DNA of 64,000 bases from Stenotrophomonas sp. HITSZ_GD (GCF_029543105.1 NZ_JARQXB010000009.1:62001-126000); one strand, 5' to 3'. Shown: positions 8,637 through 18,035, numbered from the stretch's first letter. A program made the numbers and translations. Notes: a model not told the origin generated them from the sequence alone.

Positions 8637-10411
8637 GAAGCCTCCTGCCAACTCCGGGACAAGCGCATGGCGGCGATGATCAGCCCCACATGCGAATACG
8701 TCTGGGGGAAATTGCCCCAGGCCTCGCCGTCCTCGAAGGCCAGGTCTTCCGACAGCAGGCCCAGGTGGTTGCGACGGTCGAGGATGCGTTCGAACATCTG
8801 CCGCGCCTCGTCCTTGCGCCCGATCGCGGCCAGCGCGTCGATGTACCAGAAGGTGCAGATAGTGAAGCTGGTTTCCGGTTCGCCGAAGTCGTCCGGCGCG
8901 ATGTAGCGGTACAGCGAATCGCCGTGCTTCAGATCGCGGCCGATGGCTTCCACGGTGCCGATGAAGCGCGGGTCCATCGCGTCGACGATGCCGATATCGG
9001 CCAGCAGCAACAGCGAGGCATCCAGGCGGTGGCCGCCGAGCGTGTCGGTGAAGTGGTTGCGCTCCTCGCTCCACGCCTCGCCCAGCACGTGCGCGCGCAG
9101 CTCGTCGGCGCGCGTGCGCCAGTAGGCGCGGCGATCCGCCAGGCCCAGCCGGTCGGCGATCTTGGCCAAGCGGTCGCACGCCGCCCAGCACATCGCCGCG
9201 GTATAGGTATGCACCTCGGCACGGCCGCGGAACTCCCACAGCCCGGCGTCGGGCACGTTGTAGAGCGCGTAGGCGCGTTCGCCCAGCGGCTCCATGCGGC
9301 GGAAGGTGGCCTCGTCGCCCGGGTCCTTCAGGCGCAGGTCGAAGAACAGCTGCGTGGAGGCCAGCACCACGCTGCCGTACACATCGTGCTGCTTCTGGAT
9401 CCACGCCAGGTTGCCGCGCCGCACTGGGCCCATGCCGCGGTAGCCCGCCAGCGATTCGACCTCGTGCTCCTCCAGCGCCGATTCGAAGCCGATGCCGTAC
9501 AGCGGCTGCATCGTGCCGTCGGTGGTGGCGATGTTGAAGATGTAGGAGATGAACTGCTCCATCGTGCGGGTGGCGCCGAGCCGGTTGAGCGCGCGCACCA
9601 CGAAGGCGGCATCGCGCAGCCAGCAGTAGCGGTAGTCCCAGTTGCGCGGGGTATGCGGCGCCTCGGGGATGGAGGTGGTCATCGCGGCGATGATCGCGCC
9701 GCTGTCCTCGTACTGGCACAACTTGAGGGTGATCGCGCTGCGGATCACCGCCTCCTGCCAGTCCAGCGGCACGGAGAGGTAGCGCACCCACTCGCGCCAG
9801 TATTCTTCGGTGCGTTCGTAGGCTTCCTGCACGTAGCCGGTCAGCGAGCGCATCAGCGATTCGTCCACGCCCAGCACCAGGTGCACCGGGTGGTTGAGCA
9901 CGAACGGCAGCGCGTCGCGCACGAAGCGGATCGGCACATCGGTGGTCAGGCGCAGGGTGAAGTCCGGCAGCAGCCAGCGGATGTGGTTGCTGCCCCAGGT
10001 CGATTCGGGCGCCCGCGCGCCCCAGTCGGCCAGCGGGCGCGCGCGCACCACGATGCGCGGCGCGCCGGACAGCGGGCGGATCTTGCGCACGATGCTGACC
10101 GGCCGGTAGAACCGGTTGTGGTTGCGCCAGCGCGGCGCGAAGTCGATCACCTCGATCGCGCCGCCTTTGCTGTCGCGCAAGACGGTGCGCAGGATCGCGG
10201 TATTCGGGATGTAGGCCTGCTCGCTCTCCTGGAAATCTTCCAGTTCGACCGAGAAATCGCCGCCCTCGATGCGCGGCGAGAGCAGGTGGCAGAAGGCCGG
10301 GTCGCCATCGAAGGTGGGCAGGCAGCTCCAGACCACGCGGGCCTGGCGGTCGATGAGGGCGCCGAAGCTGCAGTTGCCGATGACGCCCAGGTCCAGGTTC
10401 GGTTCGCTCAT
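8633..10411 (-). CDS. GH15-family glycoside hydrolase (trehalase/glucoamylase-like)
   Basis: The product is a soluble (alpha/alpha)6-barrel hydrolase of glycoside hydrolase family 15 with no signal peptide. Visible marks are LGVIGNCSFGALID at the N-terminus, an N-terminal beta-rich domain, then RNWDYRYCWLRDAAF and a C-terminal ETSFTICTFWYIDALA with a candidate catalytic glutamate. Enzymes with this architecture in trehalose operons have been described as trehalases or glucoamylase-like. Substrate is inferred here. I start at ATG 10411 (MSEPNLDLGVIGN), where family similarity appears to begin. An ATG at 10459 overlaps the otsB stop by four bases and would add 16 residues, so coupling from there remains possible. 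It lies between otsB and otsA and overlaps otsA by four bases. Confidence 0.87.
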   Translation of the reverse strand: MSEPNLDLGVIGNCSFGALIDRQARVVWSCLPTFDGDPAFCHLLSPRIEGGDFSVELEDFQESEQAYIPNTAILRTVLRDSKGGAIEVIDFAPRWRNHNRFYRPVSIVRKIRPLSGAPRIVVRARPLADWGARAPESTWGSNHIRWLLPDFTLRLTTDVPIRFVRDALPFVLNHPVHLVLGVDESLMRSLTGYVQEAYERTEEYWREWVRYLSVPLDWQEAVIRSAITLKLCQYEDSGAIIAAMTTSIPEAPHTPRNWDYRYCWLRDAAFVVRALNRLGATRTMEQFISYIFNIATTDGTMQPLYGIGFESALEEHEVESLAGYRGMGPVRRGNLAWIQKQHDVYGSVVLASTQLFFDLRLKDPGDEATFRRMEPLGERAYALYNVPDAGLWEFRGRAEVHTYTAAMCWAACDRLAKIADRLGLADRRAYWRTRADELRAHVLGEAWSEERNHFTDTLGGHRLDASLLLLADIGIVDAMDPRFIGTVEAIGRDLKHGDSLYRYIAPDDFGEPETSFTICTFWYIDALAAIGRKDEARQMFERILDRRNHLGLLSEDLAFEDGEAWGNFPQTYSHVGLIIAAMRLSRSWQEAS

Positions 10412-10455
10412 AACGGGGGAGAATCCTCGGTGTTTCCGGGGGGAGGGCGGAGGGA

Positions 10456-11229
10456 TCATCCGCGGCTGGCGTTCTCCTGCAGCCAGGCGTGGACGGCGAG
10501 GGGGTCGGCCAGGGCGTGGCGCGCTTGCGTCGGTTCGCGCGTGCCCACGCGTACCGCCCAGCCGCCGAGCCGCTGGGCGGCGATGAAGCCGTATTCGTCG
10601 GTGAGGTCGTCGCCGACGAACACCGGCACGCGGCCAAGGAACGGCGCGCGCTGCATCAGCTGTTCGACCGCCACGCCCTTGTCGCTGCCCTGCGGCACGA
10701 ACTCGACGACATGGTCGCCGGGCTGCAGGCGGTAGCCGGGCAGCTGCGCGAGCGCATCGTGGGCGAACGCGATCACCGCGTCGGCCGACTGCGGCGCGCC
10801 GCGCCAGTGCAGGGCCATGCTGACGCCCTTGTCCTCGACCAGCACGCCGGGATGGGCCTGCGCCATGTGCGCGGCACGCTGGTGCAGCGTGTGCAGCCAG
10901 TCGGTGGTGTCGTCGGCGGCGGGCATGTCGTGGCGGGCGGCCAGTTCGCTGCGCAGCTCATGGCCGTGCAGGCCGGCAGCGGGCAACCGCAGCGGGGCGA
11001 AGAGGGCGTCGAGCTGGGACAACGGGCGGCCGCTGACCAGCGCCACCGCGCCGCCGAGGCGGTCGCTCAGTACGCCAATGGCTTCGCGGACCTGCGGCAG
11101 CAGGCGGACCTGCAACGGATCCTCCGCGAATTCGATCAGCGTGCCATCGACATCGAGGAACAGCGCGCAGCCATCGTCCAGCAACGGCGGCGGCGGTCGG
11201 AAAGGGGGGATTTCAGACATGCCCCCCAT
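10456..11229 (-). CDS. otsB: Trehalose-6-phosphate phosphatase
   Basis: OtsB removes the phosphate from trehalose-6-phosphate made by OtsA. The 257-residue product belongs to the HAD superfamily: LFLDVDGTLIEFA holds the nucleophile aspartate, VSGRPLSQLD motif II, and PVFVGDDLTDEYGF the Mg2+-binding aspartates. It is the promoter-proximal gene of a minus-strand trehalose operon. The ATG at 11220 (MSEIPPF) is an alternative start. The upstream 135 bases to the TonB receptor end contain no recognised operator. Confidence 0.94.
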   Translation of the reverse strand: MGGMSEIPPFRPPPPLLDDGCALFLDVDGTLIEFAEDPLQVRLLPQVREAIGVLSDRLGGAVALVSGRPLSQLDALFAPLRLPAAGLHGHELRSELAARHDMPAADDTTDWLHTLHQRAAHMAQAHPGVLVEDKGVSMALHWRGAPQSADAVIAFAHDALAQLPGYRLQPGDHVVEFVPQGSDKGVAVEQLMQRAPFLGRVPVFVGDDLTDEYGFIAAQRLGGWAVRVGTREPTQARHALADPLAVHAWLQENASRG

Positions 11230-11300
11230 TGTGTCAAAGCGGGCGTGATATTCAGGTTACGGAACGCTCGGGGAGGCCTCGCCCGCGGGCGTCCGTGGCC

Positions 11301-11322
11301 GGCCTGGTGCCGGCGCCAGGCC
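11301..11322. repeat. GC-rich hairpin between TonB receptor and otsB
   Basis: An imperfect inverted repeat (GGCCTGGTGCC with GGCGCCAGGCC) lies 43-64 bases beyond the receptor stop on the minus strand. Without a T tract its role as a terminator is doubtful. Confidence 0.35.
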
Positions 11323-11364
11323 ATTGGGCCCGGCGCCGGCGCCGTGCATCCGGCTGCGCGCCGG

Positions 11365-13806
11365 TCAGAAGGTGTAGCGCACCCGTCCGTACCAGTAAGC
11401 GCCGTTGCTGCCGATCGGCGACAGCACGTCGTACGGCAGGTTGCCGAAGTAGTAGATGTCCTCGTTGGACTTGTCCGAGTAGTTGTCCAGCACGTTCTGC
11501 CCGCCCAGCGCCACGCTCCACTGCGGGGTCACGTGGTACTCGACCTCCAGGTCCAGCTGCCACTCCGCGCCGTAGGTCTGCCGCGGAATGTAGCCGTCCC
11601 CGAAATCGAACACGCGCGTGGCGCTGCCGTAGCGGCTCAGGCGCGATTGCAGCGCCCAGCGGTCGTTGCTCCAGTTGGCGGCGAATTGCCCGCGGGTGCG
11701 CGGGGTCGCGTCGGTGAGGGTGTTGCTCTCCTCCACGCCGAACAGCACGTAGTCCGGGTCCAGCGCCAGCAATTCGGCCGGCGTGGCGACGATGTCCTTC
11801 AGTTCGGTCTTCGCGTAGCTGTAGGTGCCGGTCAGCAGCAGCTGCCCGCCCGCCAACGCCTGGCGCCAGTTGGCGACCAGTTCGGCGCCGCGCGTGCGGG
11901 TATCGGCCGCGTTGACGAAGAAGCTCGCGCTCTGCACGCCGCTCACACCGAAGTTGTCTTCCACGAAGGTGGTCAGCGCATCGCCGGTGATGTCCTCCGA
12001 CAGCGCCACGCGGTCGTCGATGTCGATCTGGAAGAAATCCAGCGACAGGTCGAAGTGCTCGCCCACGCGGCTGGTGAAGCCGAAGCTGTAGTTGCGCGAC
12101 TTCTCCGGGTCCAGCGGCCGCGCGCCGAGCGCCTGGGCGATGGGATTGTTCACCGAGAGCAGCCGGCCCTGGGTGAGGCGGCCGGCCGCATCGTAGCCGG
12201 TGGAGGTGGCCTCGTAGCCGATCTGGCTCAGCGAGGGCGCGCGGAAATTGTTGGAGATGGCGGCGCGCAGCGCGAAGGCCGGCACGAATTCATAGCGCGC
12301 GGCGAGCTTGCCGGTCCACTGGCTGCCGAAGTCCTGGTAATGCTCGTAGCGGCCGGCGATGTCGGTGGAGAACTTCTCGCCGAACTGGCTCGACAGGCTC
12401 ACATAGGCGCCGAGCACGTTGCGCGAGAGGTCGGCCTCGTCCTGCGGGCTCAGGCCTCCGCCGGCCTGCGAACCGGTGGGGCGGTCGGTGTACGGGCCGG
12501 CGGCGTAGCTGGCGGGGTCGCCGGCGTGGGTGCGGTATTCCTCGCGGCGCAGCTCCACGCCGGTGCCCAGCGTGTGGCTGGCGCCGTCGGTATTGAACAC
12601 CCGGCTCAGGTCGAAGTTGCCCACGGTCTGCGCGAAGGCATAGCTGCCGGTGCGGAAGCGGGTCGGGCTGTCCGGGCCGAGCGAGGCATTGAGCGAGTTC
12701 TTCAGGCGGTAAGTGAAGTCGTTGCGGCCATAGTCCACGCTGGCGTCGTAGTCCCACTCGCCCCACTGGCCACGTGCGCCGGCCACCAGTTGCAGGTCCT
12801 GGTTGTCGCCTAGCGATACCGGCCGATAACCATTCGGGTACACCTCCGGCCAGTTGCTGCTGTCGTCCGGGTAGCGGAAGTAGTTGTCGCCCTCGGTATC
12901 GCGCGAGTTGTAGGTGCCGAACGCGTACAGCCGGCCTTGGCCGTCCTGGCCGAACGGCAGCTCGCCGTTGAACCACGCGTTGATGTCCTTGCTGTGGCCA
13001 TCGCCCATGGCGTAGTTGCGCTTGCCCTGCAGGGCGAGGTTGTTGTCGGTCTGCTCCCACGGCGGGATGAGGTCGAAGCCGGCCCGGTTGGTGGCTTCGC
13101 GGTTCTTCAGCTCCAGGCCGGCCTTGATGAAGCCGCCGTCCCCGCCCAGGCGCGTACCGGCCTTGGCGCTGAGGTAGCTGGTCTGGCCGTCGGTGATCGT
13201 GCGGTCGATCGGCTTGAGGTCGGTGTGGTGCGCGCCGAAGCTGGCTTCCACCGCGCCGCTGTCCGGGTCGTTGTCCAGGATCACGTTGATCACGCCGGCA
13301 ATCGCGTCCGAGCCGTACTGCGCGCCGGCGCCGTCGCGCAGCACCTCGATGCGCGAGATCGCGCTGACCGGGATCGAATTGAAGTCCACCGGCGTGGTGC
13401 CCTTGCCGATCTTGCTGTCGGTGTTGACCAGCGCCGAGACGTGGCGGCGCTTGCCGTTCACCAGCACCAGTACCTGGTCCGGCGACAGCCCGCGCAACTG
13501 CGCGGCGCGAATGTGGTCCGCGCCGCCGGAGTTGGACTGGCGCGGGAAGTTGAACGACGGCAGCAAAGCCTGCAGCGCGCTGCCCAGCTCGCCATTGACC
13601 ACGCCGGCCTTGCGGATGTCCTCGGCGGTGAGCACGTCCACCGGCGCGGTGGATTCGAGCACGGTGCGGTCGCTGGCGCGGGTGCCGGTGACGATCACCG
13701 TATCGAGCGTGGTGGCGCTCGCCGCCTCTTGGGCGAAGGCGGGCGCGGCAAGGATCAAGGAAAGGGCGCTGGCCAGGGCGAGCGGGCGGGGATGGGGGCG
13801 ATGCAT
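11365..13806 (-). CDS. TonB-dependent outer-membrane receptor
   Basis: This 813-residue outer-membrane receptor would import an unidentified ligand using TonB energy. It has a signal peptide (LALASALSLILAAPAFA), a TonB box (LDTVIVTG), and a plug domain with LRGLSPDQVLVLVNGKRRH and IEVLRDGAGAQYGSDAIAGV. A long beta-barrel ends in YWYGRVRYTF, with the terminal phenylalanine recognised by BAM. A GGAG ribosome site lies 8 bases before ATG. It is a distant paralogue of the two tandem receptors at 35-40 kb, sharing the LDTVIVTGTR-SDRTV start. It is monocistronic. A palindromic element sits just upstream. Ligand cannot be inferred from neighbours. Confidence 0.92.
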   Translation of the reverse strand: MHRPHPRPLALASALSLILAAPAFAQEAASATTLDTVIVTGTRASDRTVLESTAPVDVLTAEDIRKAGVVNGELGSALQALLPSFNFPRQSNSGGADHIRAAQLRGLSPDQVLVLVNGKRRHVSALVNTDSKIGKGTTPVDFNSIPVSAISRIEVLRDGAGAQYGSDAIAGVINVILDNDPDSGAVEASFGAHHTDLKPIDRTITDGQTSYLSAKAGTRLGGDGGFIKAGLELKNREATNRAGFDLIPPWEQTDNNLALQGKRNYAMGDGHSKDINAWFNGELPFGQDGQGRLYAFGTYNSRDTEGDNYFRYPDDSSNWPEVYPNGYRPVSLGDNQDLQLVAGARGQWGEWDYDASVDYGRNDFTYRLKNSLNASLGPDSPTRFRTGSYAFAQTVGNFDLSRVFNTDGASHTLGTGVELRREEYRTHAGDPASYAAGPYTDRPTGSQAGGGLSPQDEADLSRNVLGAYVSLSSQFGEKFSTDIAGRYEHYQDFGSQWTGKLAARYEFVPAFALRAAISNNFRAPSLSQIGYEATSTGYDAAGRLTQGRLLSVNNPIAQALGARPLDPEKSRNYSFGFTSRVGEHFDLSLDFFQIDIDDRVALSEDITGDALTTFVEDNFGVSGVQSASFFVNAADTRTRGAELVANWRQALAGGQLLLTGTYSYAKTELKDIVATPAELLALDPDYVLFGVEESNTLTDATPRTRGQFAANWSNDRWALQSRLSRYGSATRVFDFGDGYIPRQTYGAEWQLDLEVEYHVTPQWSVALGGQNVLDNYSDKSNEDIYYFGNLPYDVLSPIGSNGAYWYGRVRYTF

Positions 13807-13830
13807 GGGGGTGGCTCCGGCGGTGACGAG

Positions 13831-13853
13831 GGATGAACATTCATCCGGATGAA
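13831..13853. promoter_or_regulatory. Operator-like palindrome before TonB receptor
   Basis: Three alternating heptamers occur: GGATGAA (13831-13837), TTCATCC (13840-13846) and GGATGAA (13847-13853). The last two form a perfect 14-base palindrome. They lie 25-47 bases upstream of the receptor ATG, between its ribosome site and a TTAAC-containing AT-rich patch. Such symmetry suggests a dimeric regulator site. The regulator is unknown. Confidence 0.5.
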
Positions 13854-13984
13854 GCGATATGTTAACTTTCCGTCGTCGTCCGGTGGCCGCGTTTTCGACA
13901 TGAAGTCATCGCCGCTGGTTATGAGTCGCCGCGTCCCGCCTGCGGCTAATCTCCCCGTCTTCCCCGCCGAGAAATCCCGCCATC

Positions 13985-14476
13985 GTGTTCCAGCCCGTCG
14001 CCGTCCTGCGTAGTTCGTTCCTCGTCGTTTCGCTGTTGCTGGCGGGATGCGCCGCCACGCCGGTGTCTTCCGGCCCCCCGGCCGCGGCCACGGCGGACCT
14101 GCGCGGCGACGCGCTGCGCCCGGCCCAGGCCAGCGGGTGGGTGCGCAGCGAGCTTTATTTCGGCGTGGGCGAGGAAAGCGGCACCGCCGACCGCCCGCAG
14201 GACGCGCCGATCAGCGAGGAGCGCTGGCGCGCCTTCCTGGACAAGGAAGTCACTCCGCGCTTCCCCGATGGCCTGACCGTGTTCGATGCCTACGGCCAGT
14301 GGCTGTTCCGCGGCGCGCCGCAGCCCAACCGCCTGCGCACCAAGGTGCTGGTGATCCTGCACGAGGACACCGCGCAGCGCCGCGCCGACATCGAGGCGAT
14401 CCGCCTGGCGTGGAAGCAGGCCACCGGCCACCAGTCGGTGCTGTGGTCGCGCCAGCCGGTCGATGTGTCGTTCTGA
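13985..14476 (+). CDS. DUF3574 lipoprotein
   Basis: The 163-residue product starts with a lipoprotein signal ending LLLAGC (Cys22). The mature part has the DUF3574 pattern: SELYFGVG near residue 56, then a WRAFLDKEVTPRFPDGLTVFDAYGQW block and KVLVILHEDT. Function of the family is unknown. It is divergent from the TonB receptor, whose control region it shares, and is followed by a permease gene 28 bases on. No catalytic residues can be assigned. Confidence 0.85.
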   Translation: MFQPVAVLRSSFLVVSLLLAGCAATPVSSGPPAAATADLRGDALRPAQASGWVRSELYFGVGEESGTADRPQDAPISEERWRAFLDKEVTPRFPDGLTVFDAYGQWLFRGAPQPNRLRTKVLVILHEDTAQRRADIEAIRLAWKQATGHQSVLWSRQPVDVSF

Positions 14477-14504
14477 CGCCCTCCCACGCCCTTCCGGACA
14501 TCGC

Positions 14505-16097
14505 ATGCGCACCGTCACCCCCTCGCGTCCCCGCTGGTTCGTCGCCGGCGACCTCAATGGCTTCTTCGGCCTGCTGGTCGACAACCTCACCATCCTCGGC
14601 TTCATCGCGATGGCGCTGATCGGCCTGTTCCAGTTTCCGGCCGAGATCGTCTTCACCCGCATGTTTCCCGGCACCGCGTTCGGCGTGCTGGTGGGCAACC
14701 TGCTGTACACGCTGATGGCGCGGCGGCTGGCCGCGCGCAGCGGGCGCGACGACGTCACCGCCATGCCGCTGGGGCTGGATGCGCCCACCAGCATCGGCAT
14801 GGCGCTGCTGGTGCTCGGGCCGGCGTTCGTCGCGTTCAAGGCGCAGGGCCAGAGCCCGGCGGACGCGGCGATCTCCACCTGGCAACTCGGCATGGCCTCG
14901 CTGGTGGTGATGGGCCTGCTCAAGCTGGTGTTGTCGTTCTTCGGCGAGGCGGTCACGCGCGCGCTGCCGCGCGCCTCGCTGCTGGGTTCCATCGCCGGCA
15001 TCGCGCTGGTGCTGATGGGGCTGCTGCCGCTGCTGGAGACGCTGCGCGCGCCGGTGGCCGGTTTCGTCACCCTCGGCCTGCTGCTCTACGTGCTGATCGC
15101 CAAGGGCCGCCTGCCGGTGCCGCTGCCCGGCGTGCTGGTGGCGCTGATCGTCGGCACCGCGCTGTATTACGGCCTGGGCCTGGCCGGCCTGGGGGCGCCG
15201 GGCTTCGCGCTGCCGGCGTGGACGCCGCTGTCGGTCGTGCTGCCGTGGCCGAACCTCGGCTTCCTCGCCGGGTTGCCGCACACCGTGCCGTACCTGCCGT
15301 TGCTGCTGCCGTTCGGCCTGCTGATGGTGGTGGGCGGCATCAACGTGAGCGAAAGCGCGCGCGCGGCCGGCGACGACTACCGCACCCGCGACATCCTGCT
15401 GGTGGAAGCCTTCGCCACGCTCGTGGCCGGCGTGTGCGGCGGCGTCGCGCAAACCACCCCGTACATCGGCCAGCCCGCGTACAAGCACATGGGCGCGCGC
15501 AGCGGCTACACGCTGCTGACCGGCCTGTTCGTCGGCATCGGCGGCATGCTGGGCATCATTTCCGGCCTGGTGCAGTGGCTGCCGCTGGCGGTGCTGGCGC
15601 CGATCATCGTGTATGTCGCCATCGACATCACCACCCAGGCCTTCCAGGCCACGCCATCGCGCCACGCCGGCGCGATGGTGCTGGGCTTCCTGCCGTCGGT
15701 GGCCTACCTGCTGGCGATCAAGGCGCCGGGCTGGATCGCGCCCGAGCAACTGCAGGCACTCACCACCCAGGCCGATGCGCACGGGCTGCCGGAACTGGCG
15801 GTGATCTTCACCCTCGGCAACGGCTTCATCATCACCGCGATGCTGTGGACGGCCAGCGTGGCGGCGATGATCGACGGCCGGCTGCGGCGCGCGGCGGTGT
15901 TCCTGCTGGTGGCCGCGGTGCTGGCGTTGTTCGGGCTGATCCACTCGGTCGATCCGCGCGGCGGCATCTACCTGCCGTGGCAGCTGCAAGGGCTGGCGCG
16001 CACGATCAGCTGGCAGTTCGTCGGCGCCTATGTCGTGCTGGCGGCGCTGCTCGCGCTGCTCTCGTTCACCCCGGGCGCGCCGCGTCGCACAACCTGA
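14505..16097 (+). CDS. Putative NCS2-like permease
   Basis: This 530-residue integral membrane protein has about a dozen hydrophobic segments. It resembles the NCS2/nucleobase permease superfamily: FFGLLVDNLTILGF, TAMPLGLDAPTSIGMALL and GGINVSESARAAGDDY followed by VAGVCGGVAQTTPYIGQPAY. The classical NAT signature is not evident, so substrate is open (nucleobase-like or organic anion). I start at ATG 14505, which leaves a short polar leader before the first helix; earlier in-frame residues overlap the DUF3574 gene. It is probably co-transcribed with that gene. Confidence 0.8.
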   Translation: MRTVTPSRPRWFVAGDLNGFFGLLVDNLTILGFIAMALIGLFQFPAEIVFTRMFPGTAFGVLVGNLLYTLMARRLAARSGRDDVTAMPLGLDAPTSIGMALLVLGPAFVAFKAQGQSPADAAISTWQLGMASLVVMGLLKLVLSFFGEAVTRALPRASLLGSIAGIALVLMGLLPLLETLRAPVAGFVTLGLLLYVLIAKGRLPVPLPGVLVALIVGTALYYGLGLAGLGAPGFALPAWTPLSVVLPWPNLGFLAGLPHTVPYLPLLLPFGLLMVVGGINVSESARAAGDDYRTRDILLVEAFATLVAGVCGGVAQTTPYIGQPAYKHMGARSGYTLLTGLFVGIGGMLGIISGLVQWLPLAVLAPIIVYVAIDITTQAFQATPSRHAGAMVLGFLPSVAYLLAIKAPGWIAPEQLQALTTQADAHGLPELAVIFTLGNGFIITAMLWTASVAAMIDGRLRRAAVFLLVAAVLALFGLIHSVDPRGGIYLPWQLQGLARTISWQFVGAYVVLAALLALLSFTPGAPRRTT

Positions 16098-16174
16098 GCT
16101 GACCCGCGGAAGGAACCCGGCGGCGTCGCGCAGGTCCTACCTGCCGACGATCACGCACAGGAGGCCTTCCCGAC

Positions 16175-16993
16175 ATGCAGACACGCGAACACGCACCCCG
16201 CTGGCCGTGGCTGCTCGGCGCGGTGGTGGTGATAGGCGCGGGCGTGTGGTTGTTCCGGCCCGATGCCATGTCGCCGGAGGCGACGGCCGAGAAACCCGTG
16301 TCCGCGCCCCGCCTCGGTACCGCGCCGGCCACGCCTGCCGCGCCGGCCCAGCCGGCGATCGCGCATCCCATCGCAGCGGATGCCGCGGCCGATGCCGCGC
16401 TCCCCGCGCTCGCCCACAGCGACGAGGCCGCATGGGCCGCGTTGGCCGGCGTGGTGGGCGACGAAGGCGCGCTGGCGGTGCTGCTGCGCGACCACCTGGT
16501 GCAGCGCCTGGTGGTGGCGGTGGACAACCTGCCGCAGCGGAGCATCACGCTACGCGCGTTGCCTTACCGCCCGCTGCAGGACCCGATCGCCACGACCACC
16601 GGCGACGCGCAGGCCTCCTGGCTGGACACCGCGGCCAACGCGCGCCGCTACGCCCCGTTCGTGCGCGCCTTCGTGCATGTGGATGCACAGGCCTCGGCGG
16701 AGGTATATCGCCGCTTCTACCCGCTGTTCCAGCAGGCGTATGTCGAGCTGGGCTATCCGCAGGGCTACTTCAACGACCGCCTGGTCGCGGTGATCGACCA
16801 CCTGCTGCAGACGCCCGTGCCGGCGCAGCCGATCGCCGTCGTACCCGGCGCCAATGGCCGGCTGCGGTTCGCCGACCCCGCGCTGGAATCGCTGTCGGTC
16901 GGGCAGAAGGCGCTGCTGCGCCTGGCGCCCGAGCAGGCGGAGGCGGTGAAGCAGCAACTGCGCGCGTTTCGCGCGGCGATCACCGGCGCCTGA
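16175..16993 (+). CDS. DUF3014 membrane-anchored protein
   Basis: The 272-residue protein has one N-terminal transmembrane segment (WPWLLGAVVVIGAGVWLF), an Ala/Pro-rich linker to about residue 75, and a periplasmic domain matching the DUF3014 pattern: LRDHLVQRLVVAVDNLP, the YAPFVRAFVHVD region and YRRFYPLFQQAYVELGYP. No function has been established for this family. The strand is shared with its neighbours, but 57 bases to the metallopeptidase gene leave operon membership open. Confidence 0.8.
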   Translation: MQTREHAPRWPWLLGAVVVIGAGVWLFRPDAMSPEATAEKPVSAPRLGTAPATPAAPAQPAIAHPIAADAAADAALPALAHSDEAAWAALAGVVGDEGALAVLLRDHLVQRLVVAVDNLPQRSITLRALPYRPLQDPIATTTGDAQASWLDTAANARRYAPFVRAFVHVDAQASAEVYRRFYPLFQQAYVELGYPQGYFNDRLVAVIDHLLQTPVPAQPIAVVPGANGRLRFADPALESLSVGQKALLRLAPEQAEAVKQQLRAFRAAITGA

Positions 16994-17050
16994 GTCTCAC
17001 GCCGCTTCGGCTACCCTGCTCGCCATCGCAGTGGGCGGGAGGGTCGCGCG

Positions 17051-18034
17051 ATGGGCGGGAAAGGAAACAGGGGCAGGGTCGGGCCGCTGTGCGCGGTGAT
17101 CTGCGCGGCGGCCGCGACGGCGGCCACGCAGCCGGTGCTCCATCTGGATGACGCGCGCCGTTTCGCGCGGGTGTTCGAAAGCGGTCACGGCCGGCCCGAC
17201 GCGAACCAGCTGCAGCGCGGCTACCTCGACCCCGGCAGCGCGGGCCTGAAGGCCTACATCGCCGACGGCGTGGGAAGCGCCGCGCAGCTCGCGCAGGCCG
17301 TGGCCGCCAACCCCGGCAAGTACCGGCACGCGGTGGACGAGTGCCTGCCGGCGATGCCCGCGCAGGAAGCTGGCGTGGCCGCCGTGCTGGAGGCCTATCG
17401 CGAGCGGTTCCCCGAAGCGCGGTTGCCCGCCGTGGATATCGTGTTCGGCAGCGGGAACGCGCTGGGCCTGGCGACATCGCAACGCACGGTAAGCATCAGC
17501 CTGGAGCAGCTGTGCGCCCAGCCGGAGTGGCGCGCCGGCCTGCGTGCCCTGGTCGCGCACGAAACCGCGCACACGTTGCAGCCGGTGCTCTCCGAAGACA
17601 GCCCCCTGCGACGCGATTTGCTCGCATGGGCCTTGCGCGAGGGCGCGGCCAGCCACCTCGCGGCGGACATCACCGGCGGCACGGCCGATGGCGCCGACAA
17701 CGCCTGGGCCATGGCGCGGGAACAGGCCTTGCTGCGCCAGTTCCTGGAGGACCGGCAGACCCTGCGTGCCCATTGGCAGGGGGCCTCGCCGGACCCCCAG
17801 GCCATCGCCGCCGGCACCCGCTGGATGTGGAACAGCGGCCGCGAGGATGGCGGCCCGCCCGACCTGGCGTACTGGGTGGGGGTGCGGATATGGGCGGCCT
17901 ACCGTGCCCGCCATCCCCGGCAGGCGCTGCGCGCGATGATCGCGCTGCCCGATGCCGACCAGGTACTGCGCGACAGCGGCTATGCGCAGTCGCTGGGCGT
18001 GGACGCGGACGACGTGCGGCCCGCGGCGCCTTGA
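17051..18034 (+). CDS. Putative secreted zinc metallopeptidase (HETAH motif)
   Basis: The 327-residue product has a short leader with a hydrophobic core (LCAVICAAAATAAT), so it is probably exported. A central LVAHETAHTLQP segment gives an HExxH-type zinc site at about residues 170-174. A downstream ALREGAASHLAADITGG helix may supply a third acidic ligand. This layout recalls DUF2268-like or GldB-like predicted Zn proteases; the exact family is uncertain. It ends one base before the convergent GIY-YIG gene on the other strand. No partner or substrate is suggested by the neighbours. Confidence 0.68.
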   Translation: MGGKGNRGRVGPLCAVICAAAATAATQPVLHLDDARRFARVFESGHGRPDANQLQRGYLDPGSAGLKAYIADGVGSAAQLAQAVAANPGKYRHAVDECLPAMPAQEAGVAAVLEAYRERFPEARLPAVDIVFGSGNALGLATSQRTVSISLEQLCAQPEWRAGLRALVAHETAHTLQPVLSEDSPLRRDLLAWALREGAASHLAADITGGTADGADNAWAMAREQALLRQFLEDRQTLRAHWQGASPDPQAIAAGTRWMWNSGREDGGPPDLAYWVGVRIWAAYRARHPRQALRAMIALPDADQVLRDSGYAQSLGVDADDVRPAAP

Positions 18035-18035
18035 A

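Noticed and set aside
8690-10735. A 681-residue plus-strand frame opposite the GH15 gene
   Set aside because: It is the opposite-strand shadow of GH15 and otsB, with no family signal.
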